The notes under the pieces are model-generated. The model was not told the DNA's origin. It saw only the letters and a program-made list of their open reading frames with translations, and ran no database searches. From UBA6049 sp965662345 (lineage in GTDB: Bacteria > Bacteroidota > Bacteroidia > Flavobacteriales_G > Salibacteraceae), in assembly GCA_965662345.1 (NCBI GenBank), contig CBFIHE010000013.1:6491-70490 (forward strand): a stretch of DNA of 64,000 nucleotides. Direction: 5' to 3'. The stretch's first letter is position 1. Each line of letters opens with the position of its first letter. A program made the translations under genes and the position numbers. Positions 9,059 to 18,393 of the stretch are shown in pieces.

Positions 9059-11308
9059 ATGAGACGACTGGTACTTCTCTTCATTTCTTTTTGGTCAATG
9101 TGCTCATTACTTGCCCAGAAGCCTTTCCCCTACAACAGAATGGATACCATTGAAATCAATCGCTTTGGTGTATCCTTAAAAAATGCTTGGGGTGGTGGGT
9201 TAAATACGCCTGTTTTAAATGAAATGGATTTAAATTGGGATGGCACCAAAGACCTTGTGGTTTATGATTCGTACTCAGGAAATGTAAAAACATTCTTAAA
9301 TGATGGAATAAACGGAACAGCTAGCTACACCCATGCCCCTCAATTTGAGTCAGAATTTCCAAGGTCCCTGAACCTAGAACAATTCATGCTATTACGAGAT
9401 ATCAACTGCGATGGCAAAGAAGATCTTTTTACCTACCGATTAGGTGGTATTGCTGTATACGAAAATACGGGGTCTGCTTCTACAGGCCATCAATGGAATT
9501 TATTGTTTGACTATCTACCTGCCATCGTTTTCGGTCAACCAAGTGGGGTGTACATAAGCCCTATCGATATACCTTCTATTGAAGATATGGACGGAGATGG
9601 TGATTTAGACATACTGAGTACAGAAGTAGGAGGTGTAATCTTTTACATGTATGAAAACACTTCTACTTCCTGTGATACAATGATTTTTGAACGCCAAAAT
9701 GGTTGTTGGGGCTCTTTTTATGAATCCTCCTTTGGAGACAGCCTCATTTTCAATGCGTCTTGTAAAGGTGGTGGTGGAGGTAACGCCTCAAGACACGCAG
9801 GATCTACAATGCTTACCGTAGACCTAAATGGAGACGGAGCCGTTGAGCTTTTGGTTGGTGATATCGAGTCGAGTTCGTTAGTAGCTGTATTTAATAGCGG
9901 CACGCAAAACAATGCGCAAATGACTGGCGCTGATTACGACTTCCCCTCTTCAACTATATCCGTTGATGTACAAGAGTTTAATGCTCCCTATTATATAGAC
10001 GTAGATAACGACAATGTAAAAGATCTCATTGTAGCGCCAACCAATTATTTGGCAGATGATGTTGATAATGTTTGGCTTTATAAAAACAACGGAACTACAA
10101 ACAACGCAAACTTGAGCTTTGTACGTAAAAACTTCCTTGGCAACAATATGGTTGATCTAGGAAAATACAGTTACCCAGAGTTTGTAGATGTAAATAGTGA
10201 TGGGTTGTTAGATGTATTAATTGGTGGATTGGGGTATTTTCAAGATTACGACCCACAATTTTACACACCTGAATTCAACAGTGGCCTCGCATATTTCGAG
10301 AATACAGGAGACAGTATTGAGCCTGTATTCAACTTCGTTACTGATGACTATCAGGGCTTACAAAGCACAGAAATAGAAGGCTGCTTTTCTACTTTCGGAG
10401 ATTTAGATGGAGATGGAGATGAAGATATGATTGCAGGAACAGCAAACGGGTTCCTCTACTACTACGAAAATGTAGCCAATTCTGGGAGTCCAATGAGCCT
10501 TAGTTTAGTTGATACAGCTTTCATGAACATCAACAACGGACCGTTTGCTACACCTAGATTAATTGATCTGAACGGAGATACATTGCTTGATTTAGTAATT
10601 GGAGAGTATAACGGCAATTTGAATTACCATCAAAATACGGGAACATCTTCAATAGCTCAGTTCAGCGATACACCAACAGTAGATACTTTAGGAGGTATTC
10701 ATTTTTACAATCCATTTCTTGAAGGGTTTATATCTGTTGATTTTGGCAATGCCGATAGTACAGGCGAACTCTTTGCTTTTGTTGGAACCCAAGACGGAAC
10801 CGTTTACATCTATGATAGCATCAGTCAGAACCTCAATGCGGGCAACCACTTTAGGTTGGTAGACTCTCTAATGACGTACAACGCCCATACTGCTGTTGCA
10901 GCAGGAAATATCAATTTTTCCGATAGTCTGGAGCTCATCCTTGGAGAAGCAGGTGGAGGGATATCTCTTTGGGGAAGAACAGCCATGTACATTCCACCCG
11001 TTGATACCGACTCCATTGGGGATACCACATTGGTGCGAGAATTGCTTCCACCTCTACAAGAGCTAATTATTTTCCCAAATCCAACTCAAAGTGAAGTTAC
11101 CCTTCAAATAACAGGAAACTTCAATGGAAAGGCAGAGCTATACCTCCAAGATTTATCGGGTAGAGTTTATGAAACGCATGCTATTCCAGTATCTACAGGT
11201 CAAAGAGCAGAAAGTATTGACGTTTCGCACCTCAGTTCTGGCACCTATTTGCTCGTTTTAAAAGCTAGAAATAAACAAATCGTAAAAAGACTTGTCATTC
11301 ATAAATAG
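9059..11308 (+). CDS. Secreted FG-GAP/VCBS repeat protein with type A T9SS sorting domain
   Basis: A 749-residue exported protein. A signal peptide covers residues 1-19. The body carries at least eight calcium-binding FG-GAP/VCBS motifs of the D-x-[DN]-x-[DN]-G kind, such as DLNWDGTKDL, DMDGDGDLDIL, DLNGDGAVELL and DLDGDGDEDMI, expected to fold as a beta-propeller. The C-terminal 75 residues are a type A sorting domain: FPNPTQSEV, LSGRVYE, SGTYLLVL and a basic tail. The protein is thus expected to be secreted by the type IX system and anchored to or released from the cell surface. The ligand is unknown. It ends 46 bases before the next gene. Confidence 0.9.
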   Translation: MRRLVLLFISFWSMCSLLAQKPFPYNRMDTIEINRFGVSLKNAWGGGLNTPVLNEMDLNWDGTKDLVVYDSYSGNVKTFLNDGINGTASYTHAPQFESEFPRSLNLEQFMLLRDINCDGKEDLFTYRLGGIAVYENTGSASTGHQWNLLFDYLPAIVFGQPSGVYISPIDIPSIEDMDGDGDLDILSTEVGGVIFYMYENTSTSCDTMIFERQNGCWGSFYESSFGDSLIFNASCKGGGGGNASRHAGSTMLTVDLNGDGAVELLVGDIESSSLVAVFNSGTQNNAQMTGADYDFPSSTISVDVQEFNAPYYIDVDNDNVKDLIVAPTNYLADDVDNVWLYKNNGTTNNANLSFVRKNFLGNNMVDLGKYSYPEFVDVNSDGLLDVLIGGLGYFQDYDPQFYTPEFNSGLAYFENTGDSIEPVFNFVTDDYQGLQSTEIEGCFSTFGDLDGDGDEDMIAGTANGFLYYYENVANSGSPMSLSLVDTAFMNINNGPFATPRLIDLNGDTLLDLVIGEYNGNLNYHQNTGTSSIAQFSDTPTVDTLGGIHFYNPFLEGFISVDFGNADSTGELFAFVGTQDGTVYIYDSISQNLNAGNHFRLVDSLMTYNAHTAVAAGNINFSDSLELILGEAGGGISLWGRTAMYIPPVDTDSIGDTTLVRELLPPLQELIIFPNPTQSEVTLQITGNFNGKAELYLQDLSGRVYETHAIPVSTGQRAESIDVSHLSSGTYLLVLKARNKQIVKRLVIHK

Positions 11309-11354
11309 GCTACTAGGAAGCTTATTACTTAAATTCAAAGCAAATTTTAGTTCT

Positions 11355-11798
11355 ATGAAAAAGTTCTTGCCCCTATTCATCATCGCGGCAGCTGGTATTG
11401 TTTTGGTCTTCAATAGTGAACTTCTGGGTGATTTAGAAGGAAATACAGATGCGGTATATCACATTGATGTAGAAAAAACTTCTCCAGAAGATGAGTTTGA
11501 AGCTGCTGAGCTTTATGCCCTTTACGCCAAGGATGGTGACGAGAGCAAAGCCGAGACGCTTACAGAAAACGTAATTGCTGTTCAAGGTACGGTTGAAAAA
11601 GTGGGAAGAAGTAGCACTGGAGATTATGTAGTTAAACTTGCTGGCGGGGTGAGTTGTTCATATAACAACAAAGGTAAAACCGATGTTAAAGACCTCAAGC
11701 CAGGAAATGTCATCCGAACTAAGGGTATAAATATCGGTTATGCCAAATCAAAAGATCAAGTCTTTTTGGTGCTTTGCGTTCTAGAAAGCGTGAAATAA
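11355..11798 (+). CDS. OB-fold (tRNA_anti-like) secreted or membrane-anchored protein
   Basis: A 147-residue protein starting MKKFLPLFIIAAAGIVLVF, which is a signal anchor or signal peptide. The ATG at 11355 was preferred over a frame-open start at 11292 that overlaps the previous gene. The C-terminal half (about residues 70-147) has the spacing of the tRNA_anti-like OB fold found in Bacteroidota: VQGTVEKVGRSSTGDYVV, a central cysteine strand, and DLKPGNVIRTKG. The binding partner is unknown. It lies downstream of the FG-GAP gene and ahead of a strong terminator. Confidence 0.75.
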   Translation: MKKFLPLFIIAAAGIVLVFNSELLGDLEGNTDAVYHIDVEKTSPEDEFEAAELYALYAKDGDESKAETLTENVIAVQGTVEKVGRSSTGDYVVKLAGGVSCSYNNKGKTDVKDLKPGNVIRTKGINIGYAKSKDQVFLVLCVLESVK

Positions 11799-11832
11799 AA
11801 AAGCCCTCGGTTATACCGAGAGCTTTCTTTTT
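11799..11832. terminator. Rho-independent terminator, likely bidirectional
   Basis: The stem CTCGG-TTATA-CCGAG is extended by AAAGC/GCTTT across single-base bulges, with A residues on one side and T residues on the other. It ends the OB-fold gene on the plus strand and can also stop transcription coming through the tRNA on the minus strand. Confidence 0.8.
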
Positions 11833-11833
11833 G

Positions 11834-11907
11834 TGGGCCCAACAGGGCTCGAACCTGTGACCCTCTGATTATGAGTCAGATGCTCTAACCAACTGAGCTA
11901 TGGGCCC
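11834..11907 (-). tRNA. tRNA with CAT anticodon (probably elongator tRNA-Met)
   Basis: A 74-base cloverleaf on the minus strand: acceptor stem GGGCCCA with TGGGCCC, D arm AGCTCAGTTGG, anticodon arm CTGACTCATAATCAG with anticodon CAT, T arm with GGTTCGAGCC, and discriminator A. CCA is not encoded. A CAT anticodon can belong to initiator Met, elongator Met or lysidine-modified Ile2. The paired first position and the overall likeness to elongator sequences favour Met, but Ile2 is not excluded. Confidence 0.88.
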
Positions 11908-11963
11908 TGCTTTTACAAGCGGAGTGCGAATTTATACAATTGAATGTATTTTTTACCATCTCA

Positions 11964-12617
11964 ATGAATCTTTCCGAAACCAAATCTCATTTTAAAAATA
12001 TCCTTTTTGATTTTGGAGGGGTAATACTGAACATCGATTTCGGCAAAACGGTAGAAGCTTTTAAAGAATGTGGCATTCCTAACTTCGATACCGTATTCTC
12101 AAAGTTTAAACAAGATAACTTTATGCAGGAATTCGAGCGCGGCAAGCGATCACCGCACGAATTCTATGCCTACATCAGAAATCTTTCTAGAACCCCAATT
12201 ACAAATAGCCAAATTGATGCCGCTTGGAATGCCCTGCTGCTAGATTATCCAGTTAAGCGGTTAGAGTTGTTGAATGAACTTGCTAAAAAGTACAACCTAT
12301 ACTTGCTTAGCAACACAAATAGCATACACTACGATGCCTTTCAAGCAAGTTTTAAGAATCAATTCGGATACCCTTTTGATTCACACTTTGAAGAAACTTT
12401 CTACTCGCATACCTTAGGAGAACGGAAACCAGATCATGCAGCTTATTTAAAAGTTTGCTCCATTGCTGGTATAACCCCTGAAGAAACCCTATTTATAGAC
12501 GATACAGAAATCAACACTAAGGCTGCTGATAGTATTGGTTTTCAAACGCTTCATATAAAAACAAATGATGAGATTCACCCCTTACTCACTCCGTTCTTGA
12601 CAGAGCTCAACCAATAA
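11964..12617 (+). CDS. HAD superfamily hydrolase (YihX-like, subfamily IA)
   Basis: A 217-residue phosphatase-like enzyme. Motif I is FDFGGVILNIDF, with the nucleophile Asp. The general-acid Asp is replaced by Gly, as is common in the YihX/epoxide-hydrolase-like branch. Motif II is LLSNTN, motif III is GERKPD with the Lys, and motif IV is FIDDTEIN. The cap is inserted after motif I. YihX acts on alpha-glucose-1-phosphate, but the substrate here is unknown. The ATG at 11964 was chosen over a TTG at 11940. The end overlaps the convergent epimerase gene by 36 bases. Confidence 0.85.
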   Translation: MNLSETKSHFKNILFDFGGVILNIDFGKTVEAFKECGIPNFDTVFSKFKQDNFMQEFERGKRSPHEFYAYIRNLSRTPITNSQIDAAWNALLLDYPVKRLELLNELAKKYNLYLLSNTNSIHYDAFQASFKNQFGYPFDSHFEETFYSHTLGERKPDHAAYLKVCSIAGITPEETLFIDDTEINTKAADSIGFQTLHIKTNDEIHPLLTPFLTELNQ

Positions 12618-12986
12618 TCCATTCGCTGATTTGGGATGAATAAATGCCACCAACTTATTATCTGCACCCTGCTTAGGCTCATCAGAAATGAAAACAAAAC
12701 CTTCTGATTTTAATCTACTGATTTCTTCGTAGATATTTTCTACATCAAAAGCAATATGATGAATTCCAGGTCTATTCTTGTCTAAATACTTTGCAATTGC
12801 GCTTTGCTCCCCTGTAGCCTCTAATAACTCAATCTTAGTCTCTCCCATTTGAAAGAAACTCGTTGATACGGCTTCGCTTTCTACCGTTTCTGTTTTATAA
12901 TGTGCTTTACCAAAAAGCTTTTTGAATACGCTATTCGCTTGCTCCAAGTCTTGGACAGCAATTCCAATATGTTCTATTTTTCTCAT
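12582..12986 (-). CDS. mce: Methylmalonyl-CoA epimerase
   Basis: A 134-residue VOC-fold enzyme that interconverts (2R)- and (2S)-methylmalonyl-CoA, linking methylmalonyl-CoA mutase and propionyl-CoA metabolism. Two beta-alpha-beta-beta-beta modules are visible. Metal-ligand positions are His in IEHIGIAV near residue 6, His in GIHHIAFDV near 76, and Glu in GLLVELCQ near 129, as in the family. It starts at the base where the upstream oxidoreductase stops (one-base overlap), so the two form an operon. The biotin carrier protein at 45885 could belong to the same pathway. Confidence 0.9.
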   Translation of the reverse strand: MRKIEHIGIAVQDLEQANSVFKKLFGKAHYKTETVESEAVSTSFFQMGETKIELLEATGEQSAIAKYLDKNRPGIHHIAFDVENIYEEISRLKSEGFVFISDEPKQGADNKLVAFIHPKSANGLLVELCQERSE

Positions 12987-14056
12987 TATTCGTGATTGTA
13001 GAATGAATAAAATCTTGCCAAAAGTACTTCTTCTTTAATGGACATGTCTCTATGCCAGTGAGATACCATATGCCTGGCCCAATAAGGAGCCATTAACACC
13101 GCCTTTGAACCCATTCCATTAAAAAGCCAGATAGTTTTGTGCTTAGGGTGACTCCCTAACAAAGGTCTTCTTCCACGAACTGCAGGTCTAATTCCTGCTC
13201 TATGCTCAACCACTTCATAGGGAACGGTAATAACCTTATTGAGTTTTTCCTTTAGTTCAGCCAGTCCTACATTTGTAGGGGATTGATTCAACTCTCTCCA
13301 ATTGTAGGTTGCACCAACATTATAAAGGTTTTCGCCTATTGGGCATATAAACACTCCTTTACTGTAAATCCGATCAGATTTAAGAGAAGCACTGTAAATG
13401 GTAATCACCTCTCCTTTAACAGGTTGAAAAGGAACCCAATTAAAAAATGTATTCGTGAGAGCGTTTGGACCGTCAGCAAAAACCAGTTTAGCTGTACGAA
13501 CTGCAGATCCATCTTCAAGCTCATAGCTCACTCCATTTTCATCTGGCACGGCACGACTGGAGTCGAAACGTTCTCTTAAAAGCGAATCACCAAAATAAAG
13601 CCTGAATTGATCCAAAAACGCTCTTGTATCCAAAAATCCTGCATGTTTTACAGGACCTAGAGAATCTGCTCGAACATGATCAATTGCTTCAAGAGACTCT
13701 GAGTCACCCATAAATTCAGTCAATCTTGGTTCTCCAGATTTCAAATCCCAGTTATTACGCTCCTCAACCCCTGATAGGAGCCTGGCATAGTTCATTGAGT
13801 TGAAAAAAGAGCCTTTTGTGCACTCTTCCATCTCCTTATATACCTCCTCTGCTGCAGGAATAAACTGACTTGCCATCCAAGTAGCTGTTAATCTCTTAAA
13901 GACCATCGGATGCCAAATTCCAGCAGCAACCCTGCTTGGAGAAGAAGGGTCTAGCGTATCAAATTGCAGCACCTTGAATCCGCTCTTTCGTAATTCATAC
14001 CCCAAAACAGTACCAGATATGCCCTGCCCTACAATTATGTAATCAAAAATTCGCAT
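12986..14056 (-). CDS. FAD-dependent oxidoreductase (DAO family)
   Basis: A 356-residue flavoprotein. The N-terminal Rossmann motif is IIVGQGISGTVLGYEL, a GxGxxG at about residues 10-15, followed by an acidic residue at the end of the second strand. The segment AAGIWHPM at about 45 and the C-terminal RAGIRPAVRGRRPLLG fit the D-amino-acid oxidase/glycine oxidase fold. The oxidised amine substrate is not evident. The gene is cotranscribed with the epimerase. Confidence 0.85.
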   Translation of the reverse strand: MRIFDYIIVGQGISGTVLGYELRKSGFKVLQFDTLDPSSPSRVAAGIWHPMVFKRLTATWMASQFIPAAEEVYKEMEECTKGSFFNSMNYARLLSGVEERNNWDLKSGEPRLTEFMGDSESLEAIDHVRADSLGPVKHAGFLDTRAFLDQFRLYFGDSLLRERFDSSRAVPDENGVSYELEDGSAVRTAKLVFADGPNALTNTFFNWVPFQPVKGEVITIYSASLKSDRIYSKGVFICPIGENLYNVGATYNWRELNQSPTNVGLAELKEKLNKVITVPYEVVEHRAGIRPAVRGRRPLLGSHPKHKTIWLFNGMGSKAVLMAPYWARHMVSHWHRDMSIKEEVLLARFYSFYNHE

Positions 14057-14123
14057 ATTGCGATGTCAACGATGCAACTTTTAAAATAAACCTTACGTCA
14101 AAGAAACATCAACAACATAAGTT

Positions 14124-14588
14124 ATGAAGCGATTAAACGTACTATTTGCATTTGTCTTTTTGTTCGCAATGTCGAGCATGGCTCAATCTAAAGGCACAGA
14201 TATTTCGGTTAACCCGAGTGATGTTTCTAAAGATTGGCAAGAAATAACCACTGTTAACGGTATTCAAATAGATGCCAAAAGAGGTATTTGTCCTTTCTCA
14301 GGAGACGGAAACAACCAAGAGCTTATTCTTTTGAAGGTAACAAACACTTCTGGTACCAAGCAGCTCTTCCGTTTTAACAAAGAAATGTACAATAACGACC
14401 AATGTGCTAACTGTACTCCAGGCTCCACGGAATATTTAACGACTTTAACACTTGCTCCTGGGCAGAGCATTGAAAGTGACTGTACTAACTACCCAGTAAT
14501 GAATACGTTTATTCAATTCACTAAATGGGAGAATAAAACGGTACTGACTAAACTTATATTGACTGAACTTGAAGCTACAGAATTATGA
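14124..14588 (+). CDS. Small secreted protein of unknown function
   Basis: A 154-residue exported protein with a signal peptide ending SMAQ at about residue 21. The mature part has five cysteines (ICPF, DQCANC, SDCTNY, the middle one a CxxC pair), consistent with disulfides in the periplasm or outside the cell. It belongs to no family I recognise. Its stop overlaps the start of the large type B T9SS protein by four bases (ATGA), so the two are translationally coupled, which suggests that it works with that protein. Confidence 0.75.
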   Translation: MKRLNVLFAFVFLFAMSSMAQSKGTDISVNPSDVSKDWQEITTVNGIQIDAKRGICPFSGDGNNQELILLKVTNTSGTKQLFRFNKEMYNNDQCANCTPGSTEYLTTLTLAPGQSIESDCTNYPVMNTFIQFTKWENKTVLTKLILTELEATEL

Positions 14589-17032
14589 GAAATAGAGTAA
14601 TGAGATATTTAACCGCCATCATGGCAATTTTTGCGTTTGCGAACCTGTCTACGCAAGAAGCTCAGGCTCAGTGTATCATTAGTATTTTGAATGCTCCTGC
14701 AGATACACTAGATGTTCCTTGTGGAGCGGCCATTCAATTGGAGCGCGATACTTTAGGGGCATATGCATTGTTCACAGACTTTAACAATGGTCAAGTGGGT
14801 TTAGGATGGCAAACAACATCGAATGCCTCTTTAACCAACCCTTGTGGATCTGGAAGTAACGGATCTACGTATTTGTGGTTTGGTAATTCATCTACAGCTC
14901 CACGTAATTTGAGAACAACACCACTCAACATGTCTTGTGGGGGTCAAGTTTGTTTTGAGCTTCGCTTCTCTATTCAAGGACAAGCCGCTCCTTGTGAAGG
15001 CCCTGACCAACCAAATGAAGGGGTAACTTTCGAATTTACGACAAATGGCGGTGCTACCTGGACTACCATTTTTGATTTTATTCCTAATACTGGTGGTTCT
15101 TTCAACTCGCAAACACCTGGCTCTGGAGACTACACAGGTTGGGCAACTTATTGTTACACCTTACCTCCTGCAGCTTCTGTAAATGGAGTAGAATTACGTT
15201 GGCAACAATACGCTTCAACTTCAGCAGGCTTTGACCACTGGGGATTGGATTCCATTACGGTTCAAACTTTCTGTGGTGGGGTTTCTAACCTTTGGAATAC
15301 AGGTGACACTACGCAGTTCATTACTACCAATAACATCTTAACGCCTACGCAATACTGGGTAAGAAGAATTGTTCAGCCTGGTGGTGGTTCTACCGCTGCT
15401 CAGCCCGATACGTGTTTTGATACTGTTGTGGTTCAACCACAACTTCCGCAGATTCCGGTTGATCCAACATTCGACCCTTTCTGCACTGGCAATGATGCAG
15501 AAGTACTCGTTGATTTTGCTAACGCAATGTTTGTTGATTCAAACACCAACTACAACTATTCTTGGGCACCTGCAGGGGTAATGGATTCAACTTCTATTGA
15601 TTATGCTAGAAAAGATGACATTGTAGATGATACGGTGATTTTCTACAACATAGAACATCCACTCTATCCGCAATGTAGCTTTACAGATACCATTGACCTT
15701 AATGTAGGTGGAGTGCAAATCGATTCATTCAATGTAATTAATCCGTTATGTTACAATGAAGCCGTTCCTAGCGGAGAAGTAAACTTCTTCTGGAGTCAAA
15801 ACATCTCTAGTCCGATTACAACCTTGTTTAGAAATGGTCAGTTCTATGCCTCTAACTTTGGAGCTACCAACTTTGGAGGTTTACCTGCAGATACTTATCA
15901 GATTGCTATTCGAGACTCTAGGTGTTTTGATACACTAGACTTTGTAATTACCGCAGCTGATACCCTGTTTATTGATACAAGTAATTTGGTGCTAGATATC
16001 TGTCAGACTTCTCCAACCGAGCAAATTGCTAGCGTCATTAACGGTATTGCTCCGTATACTTATTATTGGGATGGTACAAATTCAGATACGCTGAGCTTAC
16101 AATCTAATACAGATACTACCATCACTATTTATGCTATTGATGATGTAGGTTGTTCTTCAGACTCTGTAGATGTAACCTTTGTTCTTCCCGATCCGCTTAG
16201 TATTGAGCAATTTGATACTACTGTGTGTGAAGGAGTAAATCTGCCTATCGTTGCGCGTGTAACTGGGGGTACTGGTAACTACGTATACGATTGGAATACG
16301 GGTGACTCTTCTGCAATCATTATTGTTGAAGCAACTCAAGGTGAAATTTACAGTGTAACCGTAGCAGATGGCTGTATGGAACCTGCTTCCATGACAGCAA
16401 ACATTGATTACTTATTTGCTCCTGAAGTAGGTATTATTAGAAGCTTTACAGATTCGAATAATACAGATGTAACTGAGCCAGATAACGATATCTTAGTTCA
16501 AGGCTACACTCCGTTCAATATCTTATTCCAGCCTTCAGTAAGCGATCCTGCTTACACCTACTTCTGGGATATGTGGAACAACGGTAATTCCGATGATACT
16601 CCTTATGGATGGCCAGTACTTTCACAACCAGGTGATGTAGATGCTTCTTTCTCCTATGAAAAAGAAGGAACTTACGAAGTAATGCTCATCACTACTACAG
16701 AAGATGGATGTATTGATACTACATATGCTATTCACGAAGTGAAGTTCCGCGGAGCTCCGCCTAACGTGTTCACTCCAAATGGTGATGGTATTAATGATTA
16801 CTTCTACATACCAGGTTCTGAAGCTATAAGAGACTTTAAGCTTCAGATTTACAACAGATGGGGTAGACTAGTTTTTGAAACCAATAACGCCAATAATCCA
16901 CAAAACGGTGGCGGTTGGGATGGCGCAGGTCATCAAGACGGTGTCTACTACTTTATCGCTACTGGTAAACGTGGAACTGGGGAAGCTTACCTTGAAAAAG
17001 GTACCATTACCCTAACAGGCAGCGGAAGCTAA
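14585..17032 (+). CDS. Large secreted protein with gliding-motility-associated C-terminal (type B T9SS) domain
   Basis: An 815-residue exported protein. A signal peptide ends AQAQ at about residue 29; the second Met, MRYLTAI, is an alternative start. The N-terminal third looks like a jelly-roll binding domain (CFELRFSIQGQ, WATYCYTLPP, then GFDHWGLDSI). The middle holds several beta-sandwich repeats with paired Cys and Asp residues, and a PKD-like segment (YTYFWDMWNNG) occurs near 660. The C-terminal 90 residues are a type B sorting domain: PNVFTPNGDGIND, NRWGRLVF, GGGWDG and GVYYF. Type B proteins in Flavobacteriia often need a PorP/SprF partner, and none is adjacent. Confidence 0.9.
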   Translation: MRNRVMRYLTAIMAIFAFANLSTQEAQAQCIISILNAPADTLDVPCGAAIQLERDTLGAYALFTDFNNGQVGLGWQTTSNASLTNPCGSGSNGSTYLWFGNSSTAPRNLRTTPLNMSCGGQVCFELRFSIQGQAAPCEGPDQPNEGVTFEFTTNGGATWTTIFDFIPNTGGSFNSQTPGSGDYTGWATYCYTLPPAASVNGVELRWQQYASTSAGFDHWGLDSITVQTFCGGVSNLWNTGDTTQFITTNNILTPTQYWVRRIVQPGGGSTAAQPDTCFDTVVVQPQLPQIPVDPTFDPFCTGNDAEVLVDFANAMFVDSNTNYNYSWAPAGVMDSTSIDYARKDDIVDDTVIFYNIEHPLYPQCSFTDTIDLNVGGVQIDSFNVINPLCYNEAVPSGEVNFFWSQNISSPITTLFRNGQFYASNFGATNFGGLPADTYQIAIRDSRCFDTLDFVITAADTLFIDTSNLVLDICQTSPTEQIASVINGIAPYTYYWDGTNSDTLSLQSNTDTTITIYAIDDVGCSSDSVDVTFVLPDPLSIEQFDTTVCEGVNLPIVARVTGGTGNYVYDWNTGDSSAIIIVEATQGEIYSVTVADGCMEPASMTANIDYLFAPEVGIIRSFTDSNNTDVTEPDNDILVQGYTPFNILFQPSVSDPAYTYFWDMWNNGNSDDTPYGWPVLSQPGDVDASFSYEKEGTYEVMLITTTEDGCIDTTYAIHEVKFRGAPPNVFTPNGDGINDYFYIPGSEAIRDFKLQIYNRWGRLVFETNNANNPQNGGGWDGAGHQDGVYYFIATGKRGTGEAYLEKGTITLTGSGS

Positions 17033-17050
17033 AAGCAAGTAAATACAAGT

Positions 17051-17085
17051 AAAAAAGCCGTTCGAGAAATCAAACGGCTTTTTTT
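17051..17085. terminator. Rho-independent terminator, bidirectional
   Basis: AAAAAGCCGTT and AACGGCTTTTT form an 11-bp stem around a ten-base loop, with poly-A and poly-T flanks. It sits between the convergent T9SS gene and the CoA-transferase gene and can serve both. Confidence 0.88.
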
Positions 17086-17103
17086 GTGCCTGATTGTGAA
17101 TGC

Positions 17104-18393
17104 CTAAATAAAAACTGATTTACTCAAATTATAGTACTCATTTGCTGTTTTGGTAAGCTCTTCTCTGTGATTTGGATGAGCAATATCAATAAGAGCCTTA
17201 GCTCGTTGATGAATATTCTTACCATACAGCTCTGCAATTCCGTATTCGGTGATCACATAGTGAATATGTGCGCGTGTGGTTACCACACCAGCACCAGGCT
17301 TGAGTGAAGGCACGATTCTACTAATTCCTTTTGCTGTTGTAGACGGTAATGCAATAATGGGTTTACCGCCTTGTGATAAAGAAGCGCCTCGCATAAAGTC
17401 CATTTGTCCACCAACTCCAGAATAGAAGCGCATACCTATACTGTCTGCACAAACTTGGCCAGTAAGGTCTACTTCAATAGCACTATTAATGGCTGTTACT
17501 TTAGGGTTCTTCTGTATGGTTTTAACATTGTTTACCCACTCAATATCTGCCATATTTACCAGAGGATTGTCATCCATGAAATCGTACAGGCGCTGAGAAC
17601 CCATGGCGAATCCACTAACCACTTTACCTGGATGAGAATGCTTGTACTTGCCTGTTACTACGCCACGCTCAATGAGGTCGAGAACCCCATCAGAGAACAT
17701 TTCTGTATGTATACCCAAGTCTTTGTGATGGTGCATTTGCTTTAATGCAGCATTGGGAATGGCTCCAATTCCCATTTGAAGTGTTGCTCCGTCTTCTACT
17801 AGACCAGCAATATGAGCACCTATTTTCATCTCAACTTCATTGGGTTCTGAAGTGTTATGAATATGAATTGGGTGGTCTACCTCAACAAAGCTATCGAACG
17901 ATGAAATATGAACTAGCCCATCACCGTGGGTTCTTGGCATATTAGGGTTTATCTGAGCTATTACATGCTGAGCACAATCTATAGCAGCTTTAGTGGCATC
18001 TACAGATACTCCCAACGAGCAGTACCCGTGTGCATCTGGTGAAGAAACCTGAATAAGTGCAACGTCTAATGGAAGAATACTTCTTCTAAATAAGAGCGGT
18101 ACTTCACTCAAGAAAATAGGAATATACGAAGCATTACCTGCCGCTACAGCTCCTCTTACATTTGGGCCAATAAACAAGTTATTGATGTGAAAAGAATCCC
18201 TGTACTTGGGATCGGCATAAGGTGCTTCACCATCGATATGAAGATGTATAAGCTCAACAGATTTTAACTCATCTGCTCTATTAGTTAGTGCATTTATGAG
18301 CTCTTGCGGTGCAGCAGAAGCGCTATGGATATATACACGATCGCTATTTTTTACGATCTTGACGGCCTCTTCAGGTAAAACAGGTTTGTACAT
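17104..18393 (-). CDS. Acetyl-CoA hydrolase/CoA-transferase family protein
   Basis: A 429-residue enzyme of the Cat1/4-hydroxybutyrate CoA-transferase family. It transfers CoA between acetyl-CoA and a carboxylic acid, or hydrolyses it. The catalytic glutamate is Glu231 in GIHTEMFSDG, preceded by the glycine-rich LQMGIGAIPNAAL. The C-terminal AHIHYVITEYGIAELYGK matches the family's second domain. The acceptor acid (succinate, butyrate or 4-hydroxybutyrate) cannot be assigned. The ATG shares two bases with the divergent start codon of the next gene. Confidence 0.9.
   Translation of the reverse strand: MYKPVLPEEAVKIVKNSDRVYIHSASAAPQELINALTNRADELKSVELIHLHIDGEAPYADPKYRDSFHINNLFIGPNVRGAVAAGNASYIPIFLSEVPLLFRRSILPLDVALIQVSSPDAHGYCSLGVSVDATKAAIDCAQHVIAQINPNMPRTHGDGLVHISSFDSFVEVDHPIHIHNTSEPNEVEMKIGAHIAGLVEDGATLQMGIGAIPNAALKQMHHHKDLGIHTEMFSDGVLDLIERGVVTGKYKHSHPGKVVSGFAMGSQRLYDFMDDNPLVNMADIEWVNNVKTIQKNPKVTAINSAIEVDLTGQVCADSIGMRFYSGVGGQMDFMRGASLSQGGKPIIALPSTTAKGISRIVPSLKPGAGVVTTRAHIHYVITEYGIAELYGKNIHQRAKALIDIAHPNHREELTKTANEYYNLSKSVFI

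Noticed and set aside
11940..11963. TTG start of the HAD hydrolase
   Set aside because: The ATG at 11964 is the more usual codon and gives the family's normal short N-terminus before motif I.
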